Positions 15,344 to 23,463 of a stretch of DNA of 29,150 bases are shown here, piece by piece. Position 1 is the first letter of the stretch, and each line of letters begins with the position of its first letter. Below the pieces are notes generated by a model, which saw only the letters and a program-made list of their open reading frames with translations, was not told the origin of the DNA and made no database searches. Where the stretch lies: contig CBDUQS010000013.1 in NCBI GenBank assembly GCA_965369815.1, forward strand, positions 1-29,150, given 5' to 3'. The position numbers were made by a program, and so were the translations under genes. The DNA is from DAOWGG01 sp965369815 (GTDB lineage Bacteria; Patescibacteriota; Gracilibacteria; UM-FILTER-43-11).

Positions 15344-15489
15344 GTCATTTCGAGCCTGCCTACCGGACAGGCAGGCCTGTCGAGAAATCCCTATCTTGAA
15401 TATCATTCATGTCGGTATTCATCGCGGACTAGAAAATCCACTCTTCATACGGATCTAAAGGAATCGTTGGTTTTCTAACCCGCGATGAC
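15344..15489. repeat. Composite repeat element with GTCAT/ATGAC ends
   Basis: About 146 bases bounded by GTCAT (15344-15348) and ATGAC (15485-15489). The left part is a hairpin, ATTTCGA and CCTGCCT (15355-15361) with AGGCAGG (15369-15375) and TCGAGAAAT. The right part is a second inverted repeat, TCGCGG..TAGAAAA (15422-15438) with TTTTCTA..CCGCGA (15470-15485). It has no coding capacity. This looks like a MITE- or REP-type non-autonomous element. Confidence 0.6.
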
Positions 15490-15526
15490 GTACAACTGAA
15501 TTACAAATTGAATATCAATTGTTACA

Positions 15527-15555
15527 TTGATTTTATGTCGTAAATAAGGTATAAT
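15527..15555 (+). promoter_or_regulatory. Promoter of the pilus/T4SS-like unit
   Basis: -35 TTGATT (15527-15532), 17-bp spacer, -10 TATAAT (15550-15555), start codon at 15579. The element TTGTTACA (15519-15526) directly abuts the -35, a typical position for an activator or a repressor that overlaps polymerase. Confidence 0.75.
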
Positions 15556-15578
15556 ATAAAGATTATATTTCATTCTTA

Positions 15579-18065
15579 ATGAATCGATTTCTCACCAAAA
15601 TCATTGCTACCCTCTCCATTGCTCTTTTTGTAACGGGAGTATTCACCCCTTCATACTCTCTAGCACAGTCGGGAGGTAGTGATCCTGCGATTACTAACGT
15701 ATCGGTTATTCCGAGCAATCCCGCGCCAGGCCAAGAGGTGGATTTTATTATCAGCTATGGCAATGGGAAGAATGAACTAGCAGAAAATGTTGAGCTTGTT
15801 ATTGATTACAATGAAAATCGACTAACCAATGTTTCAATTGGGAATACTGAACACTGTCGTAACGCTGACGTTACGATTCGTTGTTATTTTGATGAGATTC
15901 CAGGGATCTCATCGGGAACAATTGGCTTTACAGCAACTGTAGACCCAACCGTAAAAAATGGGACAGAAGTTGCTACAACCGTGACTATCTCCCAACAAGA
16001 TCCTGTTGGAGATGTTATTCAAAATAATTTTAAAACTGTTGAATTTATTGTTTCAGGATCTTCTGCCGCCTTTGCTGGGCAAGCTGGATTAAATGTCGCC
16101 CTTGGCCTTACAGGAGATTTTCAACTAGATGAACCTTCATCCAATCAGGGGCTAGCTCTTTTTGATGTTCAAAATGACCCCAATTGGAAATTCAGCACCC
16201 TTGTAACCGGTGGGCTGAAATTCATGATTCGTGGAAAAGAAGCACTGGCTTGGACTCTGAATATTAACGATAGTGGTTTCCATAATCCCGCTATTCGTAG
16301 CAGCTACTTGAAAGTTCTTACAGTTGTAAATAGCTTATTTATCCTCGGACTTTTAGCGATTGCCGCCATGTGGATGTTCAGCCTTTTGATTCCTCGAAAA
16401 TATTTGAGGCAGGTTGTTTTGGTTTATGGGCTCGCCGTTATTTTTGTTAACTTTGCCCTGCCAATCAACCAGCTACTGATTGACGGAACAGGGCTTTTAC
16501 AAAAAACATTTATGAGTGGGGTGGAGATTTCCAGTATTGTAGAAACTCCTTCTTACAACGATGAGAATGCAGTGGGTTACCAGAATGAAACCAATGTACT
16601 AAAACGATCTGAACAAAAAGAAATTGGCTTAAGATTTTCTGCTGGCGAAACGCCTGAAGGAGAAACGATTCCTGCCAATATTACGATTGGACAATTAGAG
16701 CAAGATTTTCTGACCCCTAGTTATACAGGTGCTATTTTAGGGGGTGAGACTAATCAAACGATTCAATTGAGATCGACTGGCAATGATATAAAAGTTCAAG
16801 TTCCACTCAATCAATCGATTCAATTACTTGATGAAAAAACTTTCAATCCCGATCAGGAAAATATTATTTTTTCTGCACTGATGGCCCTACTAACAGGCGT
16901 TGCCTACTTTGCTATGGCCCTCATATTCCTGCTTCGAATTGTTATCTTGTGGGCCCTTATGATTGTTTCTCCAATCCTTTTCTTACTTGCCATCTTTCGA
17001 TTCACTCGCAGTTATTTTTATAACTGGATGGGGGTTTATGCTCGCTGGCTTTTGATTGGACCTTTAATGGCCTTAGGGATTTCAATTGTTGTTAATATTT
17101 GGCAATCGGTTGGACTGCCTATCGATAGTTCCTATCCAGGGCTTGGAGAGTTTGGAGTTCTTTCTAATGTTGGATTTTATTTACCAGGAAGTCAGGTGGC
17201 TAATACACTCAGTACTACCCCTCAGATGATGGAGTATATCTTGTTTTTAGTGATGCTATATCTGCCAATCCTTTTTGCTTTCATGCTCACTCGTCAAAGT
17301 ATGTGGTCGGGGGCAACTGCGGTGATTTCAGACAAGGCACAAAAAATTCGATCCAATCTGAACCCACTACCTGAAAGGGGAGCAGAAAAAACCGAGACTA
17401 AAGAAAAGGGGTCTGAACCAAAAAAATTAACCGAAAGCTTTAAAGGGCTTTTAGGTTTATCAACCTCTCGATTGAATCAAACGAGTGCACTTCCCTCCTC
17501 AATGAAAAATCTTGAACGAACAAAGGCGAACCCTACTGAGGCGGCCCATTCATTTTTACCAGAACATTTAGCCGTTTCTAAAATGCGTGATCTCATTGAT
17601 CTGACTGCAGGAGATGCCCGAGGCTCTCGAAACGCTCATAATAAATCGATTGAAACCATGGCTTCACCCGATTCGATTTCAGATAAAACAAAACAACAAC
17701 AAGTGGTCGCCGTTCGACAGGAGATTAGTGAAAGAGCTAGTCGTGGAGACGCCGATGCGGCACGAGTGATGACGGAGATTCATGAAGTAGAGACTCAAAT
17801 CAGAGAAGGTAGTGGTACTTCCTCCTCCACAACAAGCGCGACTCGTGAACAAGTAACGAATATTGTTCAGCCCGTTGAAGTCCAAGTTTCGGTAAAAACC
17901 GATGCTGACAAAAAGAAAACTGAAGCAACTCACATTAATGCACAAAAAGAAAAAACAAAGTTAAAACCTGAGGACTCTGAAGAAGGAAATGAAAAGGATA
18001 AAAAATCTAAAAAACATAAGAACAGGAACTCGAGAAAAAAACCCACTAAGAAAAAAGATGAATAA
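15579..18065 (+). CDS. VirB6/TrbL-like polytopic protein with DUF11-like ectodomain
   Basis: 828 residues. A signal peptide (1-30, ending SLAQ) precedes a DUF11-type beta domain (about 35-160, VIPSNPAPGQEVDFIISYGN). Helices lie at about 246-270, 277-300, 428-454, 455-474, 485-509 and 550-572. The block WALMIVSPILFLLAIFRF..SYFYNW is typical of VirB6/TrbL inner-membrane channel proteins of type IV secretion systems. A long Lys/Glu-rich disordered tail (about 590-828, ending KKKDE) should be cytoplasmic. The stop overlaps the next start by 8 bases. Pilin-like genes follow directly, which supports a T4SS-like or pilus role. No VirB4 ATPase is in the window, so the system would be completed elsewhere. 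Whether it secretes, takes up DNA or builds pili is unknown. Confidence 0.75.
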   Translation: MNRFLTKIIATLSIALFVTGVFTPSYSLAQSGGSDPAITNVSVIPSNPAPGQEVDFIISYGNGKNELAENVELVIDYNENRLTNVSIGNTEHCRNADVTIRCYFDEIPGISSGTIGFTATVDPTVKNGTEVATTVTISQQDPVGDVIQNNFKTVEFIVSGSSAAFAGQAGLNVALGLTGDFQLDEPSSNQGLALFDVQNDPNWKFSTLVTGGLKFMIRGKEALAWTLNINDSGFHNPAIRSSYLKVLTVVNSLFILGLLAIAAMWMFSLLIPRKYLRQVVLVYGLAVIFVNFALPINQLLIDGTGLLQKTFMSGVEISSIVETPSYNDENAVGYQNETNVLKRSEQKEIGLRFSAGETPEGETIPANITIGQLEQDFLTPSYTGAILGGETNQTIQLRSTGNDIKVQVPLNQSIQLLDEKTFNPDQENIIFSALMALLTGVAYFAMALIFLLRIVILWALMIVSPILFLLAIFRFTRSYFYNWMGVYARWLLIGPLMALGISIVVNIWQSVGLPIDSSYPGLGEFGVLSNVGFYLPGSQVANTLSTTPQMMEYILFLVMLYLPILFAFMLTRQSMWSGATAVISDKAQKIRSNLNPLPERGAEKTETKEKGSEPKKLTESFKGLLGLSTSRLNQTSALPSSMKNLERTKANPTEAAHSFLPEHLAVSKMRDLIDLTAGDARGSRNAHNKSIETMASPDSISDKTKQQQVVAVRQEISERASRGDADAARVMTEIHEVETQIREGSGTSSSTTSATREQVTNIVQPVEVQVSVKTDADKKKTEATHINAQKEKTKLKPEDSEEGNEKDKKSKKHKNRNSRKKPTKKKDE

Positions 18066-18636
18066 AATTTCAAGACACATCACTCGGCTCATAAGCTTTT
18101 CAGGATTCTTCCTTCCTGCATTGGCTCATGCCCAAGAGACAACTCAAACTGCCTTGGGGGAAGTGTCTAATTTTGGTGAATTTATTTCACTTATTTGGAG
18201 TTACGGATCTCAGGTTCTTATCGCCTTAGCGATTTTCTTTATTGTTCTTGGCGCCTTCTTTTATGTTGGCTCTGGCGGGAACGATGAACGAATTTCTCAG
18301 GGGCGACAAATGATTTTCGGATCTTTTGTTGCGATTGTGATTGTTATTTTTTCTGGAGTACTCATACGAACGCTTCATCGACCTGCCGAAGGTACCTCTG
18401 GATATCTAAGTGACATTCCAACTGTTATCGGCAACGCCACAAATATTTTAGTCGGCATCATTGCTGCCTTCTCGGTTATTATGCTGGTTTATTCTGGATT
18501 CCTTTATGTGACAGCAAAGGGTGATACTGAAAAAATAAATAAAGCTCATCACTCTGTTCGCTATGCGGTTCTCGGGCTCATTATAGGTTTACTTGCCTAC
18601 ACTGCTGTCAGCACATTAATCAATTACTTCTTATAA
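18058..18636 (+). CDS. Tandem-duplicated VirB2/TrbC-type pilin-like protein
   Basis: I place the start at ATG 18058, overlapping the previous stop by 8 bases, because the signal peptide (MNKISRHITRLIS...ALAHAQ) then begins at residue 1; a start at 17989 only adds a Lys/Arg-rich shadow. The 192-residue protein has two copies of the T4SS pilin unit. Each copy has a short amphipathic lead, a helix ending in a small-residue turn (FYVGSGGNDE in copy 1, LYVTAKGDTE in copy 2), a basic loop (SQGRQM, NKAHHSVR) and a second helix. Single-copy relatives are the next two genes. The duplication suggests a special subunit, for example at the pilus base or tip; that is inference. Confidence 0.8.
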   Translation: MNKISRHITRLISFSGFFLPALAHAQETTQTALGEVSNFGEFISLIWSYGSQVLIALAIFFIVLGAFFYVGSGGNDERISQGRQMIFGSFVAIVIVIFSGVLIRTLHRPAEGTSGYLSDIPTVIGNATNILVGIIAAFSVIMLVYSGFLYVTAKGDTEKINKAHHSVRYAVLGLIIGLLAYTAVSTLINYFL

Positions 18637-18648
18637 CACCAAAAACAA

Positions 18649-19002
18649 ATGCACGTTTCCAATGCACTCATTAAAACAGCGAAAGCTCAGGAGCTCATTC
18701 CATGTCCTGACGGAAGTATGGCCGACCCATCGATTGGATGTACGGCGATTCCTTCAACGGCGATCAGCACTGAATCGAATATTGCGGAGATTATTCTTTC
18801 TGCCGCAGGAAGCCTAATGACCCTAGTGGTAGTGGCAGCCGTTTTATTTTTGATGATGGGTGGTGTTCGTTATGCATTAGCAGCTGGTGATGATGAAAAG
18901 CTTCGAAAAGCTAAACGAATGATGATATGGAGCTTGGTTGGATTAGCGGTTTCGATACTTGCTAGAACCCTCGCCTACTTTATTATTGGCACTATTTCAT
19001 AG
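18649..19002 (+). CDS. VirB2/TrbC-type pilin-like protein
   Basis: 117 residues. The N-terminal part has two cysteines (C19, C31) around PDGSMADPSIG. The pilin unit follows: helix about 55-77 with LFLMMGGVRYALAAGDDEK, basic loop RKAKRM, helix about 90-114. The N-terminus ends a stretch with AKAQE, as at a signal-peptidase site, but no hydrophobic core precedes it, so it may be inserted by its helices alone. It is 12 bases after the duplicated pilin and clearly in the same unit. It probably forms, or helps form, the pilus shaft. Confidence 0.8.
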   Translation: MHVSNALIKTAKAQELIPCPDGSMADPSIGCTAIPSTAISTESNIAEIILSAAGSLMTLVVVAAVLFLMMGGVRYALAAGDDEKLRKAKRMMIWSLVGLAVSILARTLAYFIIGTIS

Positions 19003-19009
19003 CTCATTC

Positions 19010-19050
19010 TGTAACATTTTTTTGTTACAATGTAACGAATTTGTTACATT
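19010..19050. promoter_or_regulatory. Double TGTTACA palindrome
   Basis: Two adjacent perfect inverted repeats: TGTAACA (19010-19016) with TGTTACA (19023-19029), then AATGTAAC (19029-19036) with GTTACATT (19043-19050). Both loops are 6 bases. The half-site matches those at the divergent promoters near 15060 and 15520. It lies about 65-100 bp upstream of the promoter of the next pilin gene. A weak terminator for the upstream genes is the alternative, but the GC content is low. Confidence 0.6.
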
Positions 19051-19112
19051 GCTTTTACCTCTGTACTAAAAAATATTTATAAAAAATGTCTACAACTTTT
19101 TGATAGAAAACC

Positions 19113-19140
19113 TTGTGTTCAATTCTATTAATTGTATACT
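19113..19140 (+). promoter_or_regulatory. Promoter of the calcium-motif pilin gene
   Basis: -35 TTGTGT (19113-19118), 16-bp spacer, -10 TATACT (19135-19140), with the start codon at 19173. This pilin gene thus has its own promoter, unlike the three preceding genes. Confidence 0.6.
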
Positions 19141-19172
19141 TTTTTTGAACAACAAACACGACCAACTACCAC

Positions 19173-19859
19173 ATGAAATTCAACAATAAAAAAATCATCA
19201 GCTTTTTGACCACCTCAATTCTTCTTGGTCTCTTTGTAGCACCTGCTGCACTGGCCGCTGAATGTGACCAGGACGGTGATGGTTATATTGCGATCCCTAA
19301 TATTGTAATGCGAGAAATTGCACCCAACACTCCTTATGCGGATTCTGGGAATTACAGCCCAATCCAATGGGAGGAGTACTACAATATGTATAAAGGAGCT
19401 GAGTTAACTGAAGAAGAAATGTGTGACGGCCTCAACTTCAAAAAAGGAGCTGAACCAAAACGATGTGACAGCCCTGTTATTGGAAAGAGCAGTAATGTTT
19501 ATGATCCAGCAAAGGTCACCACACCCCTTCGTGGAAGCCAGGTGAATCCAGGAGCTTTCGACGCTCCAGACAACGGAATTGATGAAGATTGTGACGGAAA
19601 AGACGCAACTCTACTCGCTGATACAGCAGATAAAGATTTGGGAGGTTTGGTTGATAAAGTGATTTCTCTACTCAGTAAATTGGTGGTAGCGGTTTCTATT
19701 CTCGTGATGATCTGGGGCGGTGTTCTTTATGCCACTGCTGCGGGAGATGAAGGGAAGACTTCTAAAGCAAGAAAGGCCATTATTGGCGCGGTGATTGGAT
19801 TGATTATCGGTCTGTTGGCACCGACAATCGTGAACATGGTAGCGTCCAACCTAGTGTAA
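19173..19859 (+). CDS. Pilin-like protein with calcium-binding-type ectodomain
   Basis: 228 residues. A signal peptide (1-29, ending AALAA) is followed by an ectodomain with the Asp-rich loop CDQDGDGYIA (31-40) and, after a Cys-containing segment, PGAFDAPDNGIDEDCDGKD (126-144). The latter is the metal-binding motif of MopE and related surface proteins. The C-terminal part is the T4SS pilin unit: helix about 165-189 with WGGVLYATAAGDEGK, basic loop SKARKA, helix about 203-224. A pilin with a folded calcium-type domain may sit at the tip or form a decorated filament; this is inference. A bidirectional terminator follows. Confidence 0.82.
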   Translation: MKFNNKKIISFLTTSILLGLFVAPAALAAECDQDGDGYIAIPNIVMREIAPNTPYADSGNYSPIQWEEYYNMYKGAELTEEEMCDGLNFKKGAEPKRCDSPVIGKSSNVYDPAKVTTPLRGSQVNPGAFDAPDNGIDEDCDGKDATLLADTADKDLGGLVDKVISLLSKLVVAVSILVMIWGGVLYATAAGDEGKTSKARKAIIGAVIGLIIGLLAPTIVNMVASNLV

Positions 19860-19879
19860 CCAAACAAAAAACAAAAATA

Positions 19880-19926
19880 AAAGAATCGAGCCTGTCACAC
19901 ATTTTAAAGAAATGGCGGGCTCTTTT
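19880..19926. terminator. Bidirectional terminator between convergent genes
   Basis: GAGCCTGTC (19888-19896) pairs over 9 positions, including two G-U pairs, with GGCGGGCTC (19914-19922) and is followed by TTTT. On the minus strand the outer sequence GATTCTTTT is also T-rich. It lies between the stop of the pilin gene and the stop of the convergent gene ending at 19950. Confidence 0.7.
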
Positions 19927-19949
19927 CATATTCCGATCAAATAGGATTA

Positions 19950-20318
19950 CTAAGCTTCTTCTTTGATCATTTCACGAGCAGCGGTTTCGATCCCCTCTAA
20001 CATCTCTAAGTCTTCGATGTTAATAAGTCCAGCCTCAAGGCTCTCTAAAAACAATGATGCATTCTCCTCCGATGAAGTAACTGCCACTCTAAGCATTTCT
20101 GCAAAGCGCTTTGGATCAATCTCTAGTTGTATATCGTCCGCCTCGACAAGAAAGGTACTAAAATTTACTTCGTCTTTCATTGCCTCTTCAAACGAAGCCG
20201 AGCCATAAACCTCTAAGAAATGTTGCTCCAACTCGCTCATTTCCACCACTGTCTCAATATCTGATCTAGCTTCTGTCAGCCCAGATGATTCGAGATTGTC
20301 GTCTTTTTTTTCAACCAT
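19950..20318 (-). CDS. Small acidic protein of unknown function
   Basis: 122 residues with no signal peptide and no membrane helix, hence cytoplasmic. It is rich in Glu and Asp and predicted mostly helical, with blocks such as SELEQHFLEVYG, PKRFAEMLRVAV and LFLESLEAGL. No family is recognised. It follows the DUF3137-like gene by 21 bases on the same strand and is probably co-transcribed with it. The frame is supported by its clean start (ATG after an AT-rich leader) and its position before a terminator. Confidence 0.65.
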   Translation of the reverse strand: MVEKKDDNLESSGLTEARSDIETVVEMSELEQHFLEVYGSASFEEAMKDEVNFSTFLVEADDIQLEIDPKRFAEMLRVAVTSSEENASLFLESLEAGLINIEDLEMLEGIETAAREMIKEEA

Positions 20319-20339
20319 ACTTATAAAAAGTTATTTAAA

Positions 20340-21467
20340 TTATTTCTGTTTCGCCACTGTCCTTGCCTCTCCGCTATCGACTATCAATCGAGACAAAGTA
20401 TCGTTCAGATCACTCGCTAAATCAAGTCGGTGAAGCATCTTTGTTTTTAGACTCATGTAGTCCTTAAATCGAATGATTGGCCCTTTAAACCTCACCCCTG
20501 TATGCAGAGTAAGTTTAGTGAAAGACATAACAATAAAGTCTCCAACGGTTTCAAAGCTTTTTAGATCCTTTACTACCTCCTTTTCAAGTAAGGCGCTCAT
20601 TACACGGGGGTTGAAGACGTAGAAAGCATCGGTGGGGTTTTTAGCGTAAATATTATATTTTTTATTGAATTCATTCCCCTCGAGCCTTACCTCCTTTTTG
20701 AAAAAGCTTCTGTCAGCCCCTGGTTTAAAACAATGAACAAGTGGCATTTCTTTGTGTGCTTTTTGAGCAATAAATGAATAGAAATGCGTCGTTTTATGCT
20801 TTCCAGAGCCAGTTGTATACTGGTATTCCCCATAAAAAGTCTGACGTTTGTCATACTTCATCTGGAACAAATTAGTTACCCTTGCCGATGGGTAATTTAA
20901 AATTTTAGACCCATTCACTTTCCAAGCTTGCTGCATCCCTGCTGACTTTGCGTTAAAGTCCAAATTAATTACTTTATTCGTATATTTTCGGAATTGCCCT
21001 GCTAAATAAGCAAAATAGCCAACTGTTACTACAAATCCAATTTGAACCAAATTTCCTACCGAATCACCATTCAACAATCCTTCGTATGAGGTGGCCAAAA
21101 AATAGATAACTACAGCTACCAGCAAAACAATTACCGCTGTAGTTTTCCAAGATGAGAAAGGGAAATAATCAATTTCAGCGTTCACAAGTACATTGGCTAA
21201 ATCTACCTCATCGTCTAGATACCCCTTGCCCTTGAAATAGACTTTCCATTCTTTTATTTTTTTTGACCCTATTCCCATCGCCCTCATTTCCTTAATTATC
21301 TCCTGAACATGACGGTCCCCCTCAGAAAGGCCTTCTTTTTTAGCCTGATCCCAAGCTTCCTGAAAGTCTTTCGTGGAAAGTCCAACATCCACCGCCTGAG
21401 ACTTTACCTCTGTGTAAGGCATATTGGGGTGGGCTTTGATGATATTTGTGATTTGGTCGATTCTCAT
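20340..21467 (-). CDS. DUF3137-like membrane protein
   Basis: 375 residues. The N-terminal part (1-95) is soluble and helical with two similar segments, roughly 1-45 and 50-92, that look like small helix-turn-helix-type repeats (IKAHPNMPYTEVKSQAVDVG; IKEMRAMGIGSKKIKEW). Two helices (about 109-125 and 139-157) form a membrane hairpin. The C-terminal domain has LEGNEFNKKYNIYAKNP followed by DAFYVFNPRVMSALLE, which resembles the DUF3137 family, where the same order of VYs.D..eAf.lLtP.fm.rL appears. The function of that family is not known to me. It lies 10 bases after uvrB and is probably read through from it. Confidence 0.6.
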   Translation of the reverse strand: MRIDQITNIIKAHPNMPYTEVKSQAVDVGLSTKDFQEAWDQAKKEGLSEGDRHVQEIIKEMRAMGIGSKKIKEWKVYFKGKGYLDDEVDLANVLVNAEIDYFPFSSWKTTAVIVLLVAVVIYFLATSYEGLLNGDSVGNLVQIGFVVTVGYFAYLAGQFRKYTNKVINLDFNAKSAGMQQAWKVNGSKILNYPSARVTNLFQMKYDKRQTFYGEYQYTTGSGKHKTTHFYSFIAQKAHKEMPLVHCFKPGADRSFFKKEVRLEGNEFNKKYNIYAKNPTDAFYVFNPRVMSALLEKEVVKDLKSFETVGDFIVMSFTKLTLHTGVRFKGPIIRFKDYMSLKTKMLHRLDLASDLNDTLSRLIVDSGEARTVAKQK

Positions 21468-21477
21468 TTTGTGAATT

Positions 21478-23442
21478 TTATTTTTTCAAATCTAATTCTA
21501 GCTCTTCAATTTGATCTCGTAATTCGGATGCTTTTTCAAATTCCAAATTTTGAGAAGCGATATCCATCTTATTATGAAGGTCGTGTATAAGACGTTTAAG
21601 TTCTTCTGGGGGTATCTTATCCCTTTTAATCTTTTTACGCGGCTTATGAGAGCCTTGTTGAATATCGTGAACCTTTTTGACGATACTTTGTGGTGTGATC
21701 CCGTGTTTTTCGTTGTGATTCACCTGAATCGTACGACGACGACTGGTTTCATCGATCGCCCCTTTCATCGCGTCGGTCATTTTATCTCCATACATAATTA
21801 CCTTCCCGTTTGCGTTACGCGCTGTTCGGCCCACGGTTTGGATCAATGCATCTCGTGAACGCAAGAAGCCCTGTTTATCGGCATCGAGGATAGCGACGAG
21901 GGAAACTTCGGGCAAATCTAGCCCTTCACGAAGCAAATTGATTCCGACAATTATGTCGATCGTTCCTAAGCGAAGCTCTCGAAGTATCTCGATACGTTCC
22001 ATTGTATCGACATCGGAATGAAGATATTTTGCCTTTAAATCAGCCTCCAAAAGAAAATCTGTGAGTTTCTCAGCTGATTTTTTGGTAATAGTTGTTATTA
22101 ATATACGCTCCCCCCGTTCGAGAACCTGACGAATCTCCTCGAGAAGATCATCGATTTGGTGTTCGGTTGGGCGAACTTCGATTGGAGGATCCACGAGCCC
22201 TGTTGGGCGGATAATTTGTTCTACAATGTGCTTTTTTGGTGTGTTGGCAAACTCATACTTTCCTGGAGTGGCTGACACATGAATCGCTTGTTCAATATGA
22301 GCTTCAAATTCCTCAAACTTAAGCGGACGATTGTCGTGGGCGCTTGGCAAACGGAATCCATGTTCAATCAGATTTTGTTTTCGGGAGTAGTTTCCGTTAT
22401 GCATTCCACCGATTTGAGGAATGGTGATGTGGGATTCATCGATGAAAATTAGGGAATCATCGGGGAAATAATCGAGCAATGTAGCAGGTTGTTCCCCCAC
22501 CTCTCGATTATTGATGTAGCGGATGTAGTTTTCGATTCCCCCACAATACCCCGTTTCCACCATCATTTCGATGTCATATTCGGTTCGGGTTTTGATTCGC
22601 TCGGCTTCAGCATGCCTTCCCATTTCTTTGAATTGCTTGTAGCGAATTTCCAAATCTTCACGAATTTCCCCCACTGCTTTTTCGATGGCGTCGCGCGTGG
22701 TTACATTGTGCTTGGCGGGGAAGATTTTGACTTCGGTTAACTCTCTGATCACTTCGCCTGTGAATGAATCGGCCTCGTGCATGGCTTCGATTTCGTCTCC
22801 GAAAAACTCGACTCGGATCATATTTTCGGAGCTAGGCGGAATGATGTCGAGCGTGTCGCCGAGCACATGAAACATCCCTGGTTTAAAGTCGTTGTGAGAC
22901 CGTGAATACTGCAAATCGGTGAGCTTTCTAAGGAGTTTATCGCGCTTGATAAACTCACCCACTTTTAGATCGATGGATAAATTTTCGTAGCTTGAAACGT
23001 CTCCCAATCCGTAGATTGCGGACACCGAAGCAACAATTAAAACATCGTTACGCGTGAGCAAATTATGAGTGGCTGCATGACGGTGTTTATTGATCTCCTC
23101 GTTAATCGATGCGTCCTTCTCTATATAGGTATCGGTTTTAGCGATGTACGCTTCCGGCTGATAATAATCGTAGTAACTGACGAAGTAAGACACGGCGTTG
23201 TCGGGGAAAAACTCTTGAAATTCCGAACACAACTGAGCCGCGAGCGTTTTATTGTGAGAGAGAATGAGAGTTGGACGCTGAATTTGATTCACTACATTGG
23301 CCAGCGTGAATGTTTTACCCGAACCTGTTACCCCGAGGAGGGTTTGATGTTTTTGACCACCCTGAATTCCTTTTACAAGGGCTTCGATGGCGGCGGGCTG
23401 GTCGCCGGCTGGTTTATAGTCGGATTGGAGGTTGAATTTCAT
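21478..23442 (-). CDS. uvrB: UvrB, excinuclease ABC subunit B
   Basis: 654 residues, full length for UvrB. Walker A is GVTGSGKT (37-44). The beta-hairpin that clamps damaged DNA follows as SYYDYYQPEAYIAKTDTYIE, then the DESH box in FIDESHITIPQIGGM, the helicase motifs GINLLREGLDLPEV and QTVGRTARNANGKVIMY, and the C-terminal UVR domain (about 615-652) that binds UvrC. It works with UvrA and UvrC in nucleotide excision repair in the cytoplasm. No GAAC-N4-GTTC box is seen upstream, so LexA control, common for uvrB in other bacteria, is not supported here. A double stem-loop lies just before the gene. Confidence 0.97.
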   Translation of the reverse strand: MKFNLQSDYKPAGDQPAAIEALVKGIQGGQKHQTLLGVTGSGKTFTLANVVNQIQRPTLILSHNKTLAAQLCSEFQEFFPDNAVSYFVSYYDYYQPEAYIAKTDTYIEKDASINEEINKHRHAATHNLLTRNDVLIVASVSAIYGLGDVSSYENLSIDLKVGEFIKRDKLLRKLTDLQYSRSHNDFKPGMFHVLGDTLDIIPPSSENMIRVEFFGDEIEAMHEADSFTGEVIRELTEVKIFPAKHNVTTRDAIEKAVGEIREDLEIRYKQFKEMGRHAEAERIKTRTEYDIEMMVETGYCGGIENYIRYINNREVGEQPATLLDYFPDDSLIFIDESHITIPQIGGMHNGNYSRKQNLIEHGFRLPSAHDNRPLKFEEFEAHIEQAIHVSATPGKYEFANTPKKHIVEQIIRPTGLVDPPIEVRPTEHQIDDLLEEIRQVLERGERILITTITKKSAEKLTDFLLEADLKAKYLHSDVDTMERIEILRELRLGTIDIIVGINLLREGLDLPEVSLVAILDADKQGFLRSRDALIQTVGRTARNANGKVIMYGDKMTDAMKGAIDETSRRRTIQVNHNEKHGITPQSIVKKVHDIQQGSHKPRKKIKRDKIPPEELKRLIHDLHNKMDIASQNLEFEKASELRDQIEELELDLKK

Positions 23443-23463
23443 TAATTTCGATTGATTACGTTA

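Larger units (their letters stand above)
15014..15578. other. 565-base divergent intergenic region between surface and pilus units
   Basis: No convincing gene is seen. It holds the two divergent promoters, three TTGTTACA sites (15060-15067, 15174-15181, 15520-15527), a perfect hairpin ACAGT-TTT-ACTGT (15091-15103) inside a TTGAC/GTCAA repeat (15088-15092, 15113-15117), and the GTCAT-ended repeat element at 15344-15489. The stretch 15185-15340 is very AT-rich. Confidence 0.7.

Noticed and set aside
17989..18057. Longer N-terminus for the duplicated pilin
   Set aside because: The extra 23 residues are Lys/Arg-rich, read from the overlapping 3' end of the VirB6-like gene, and would put the signal peptide in the interior. 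ATG 18058 fits better.
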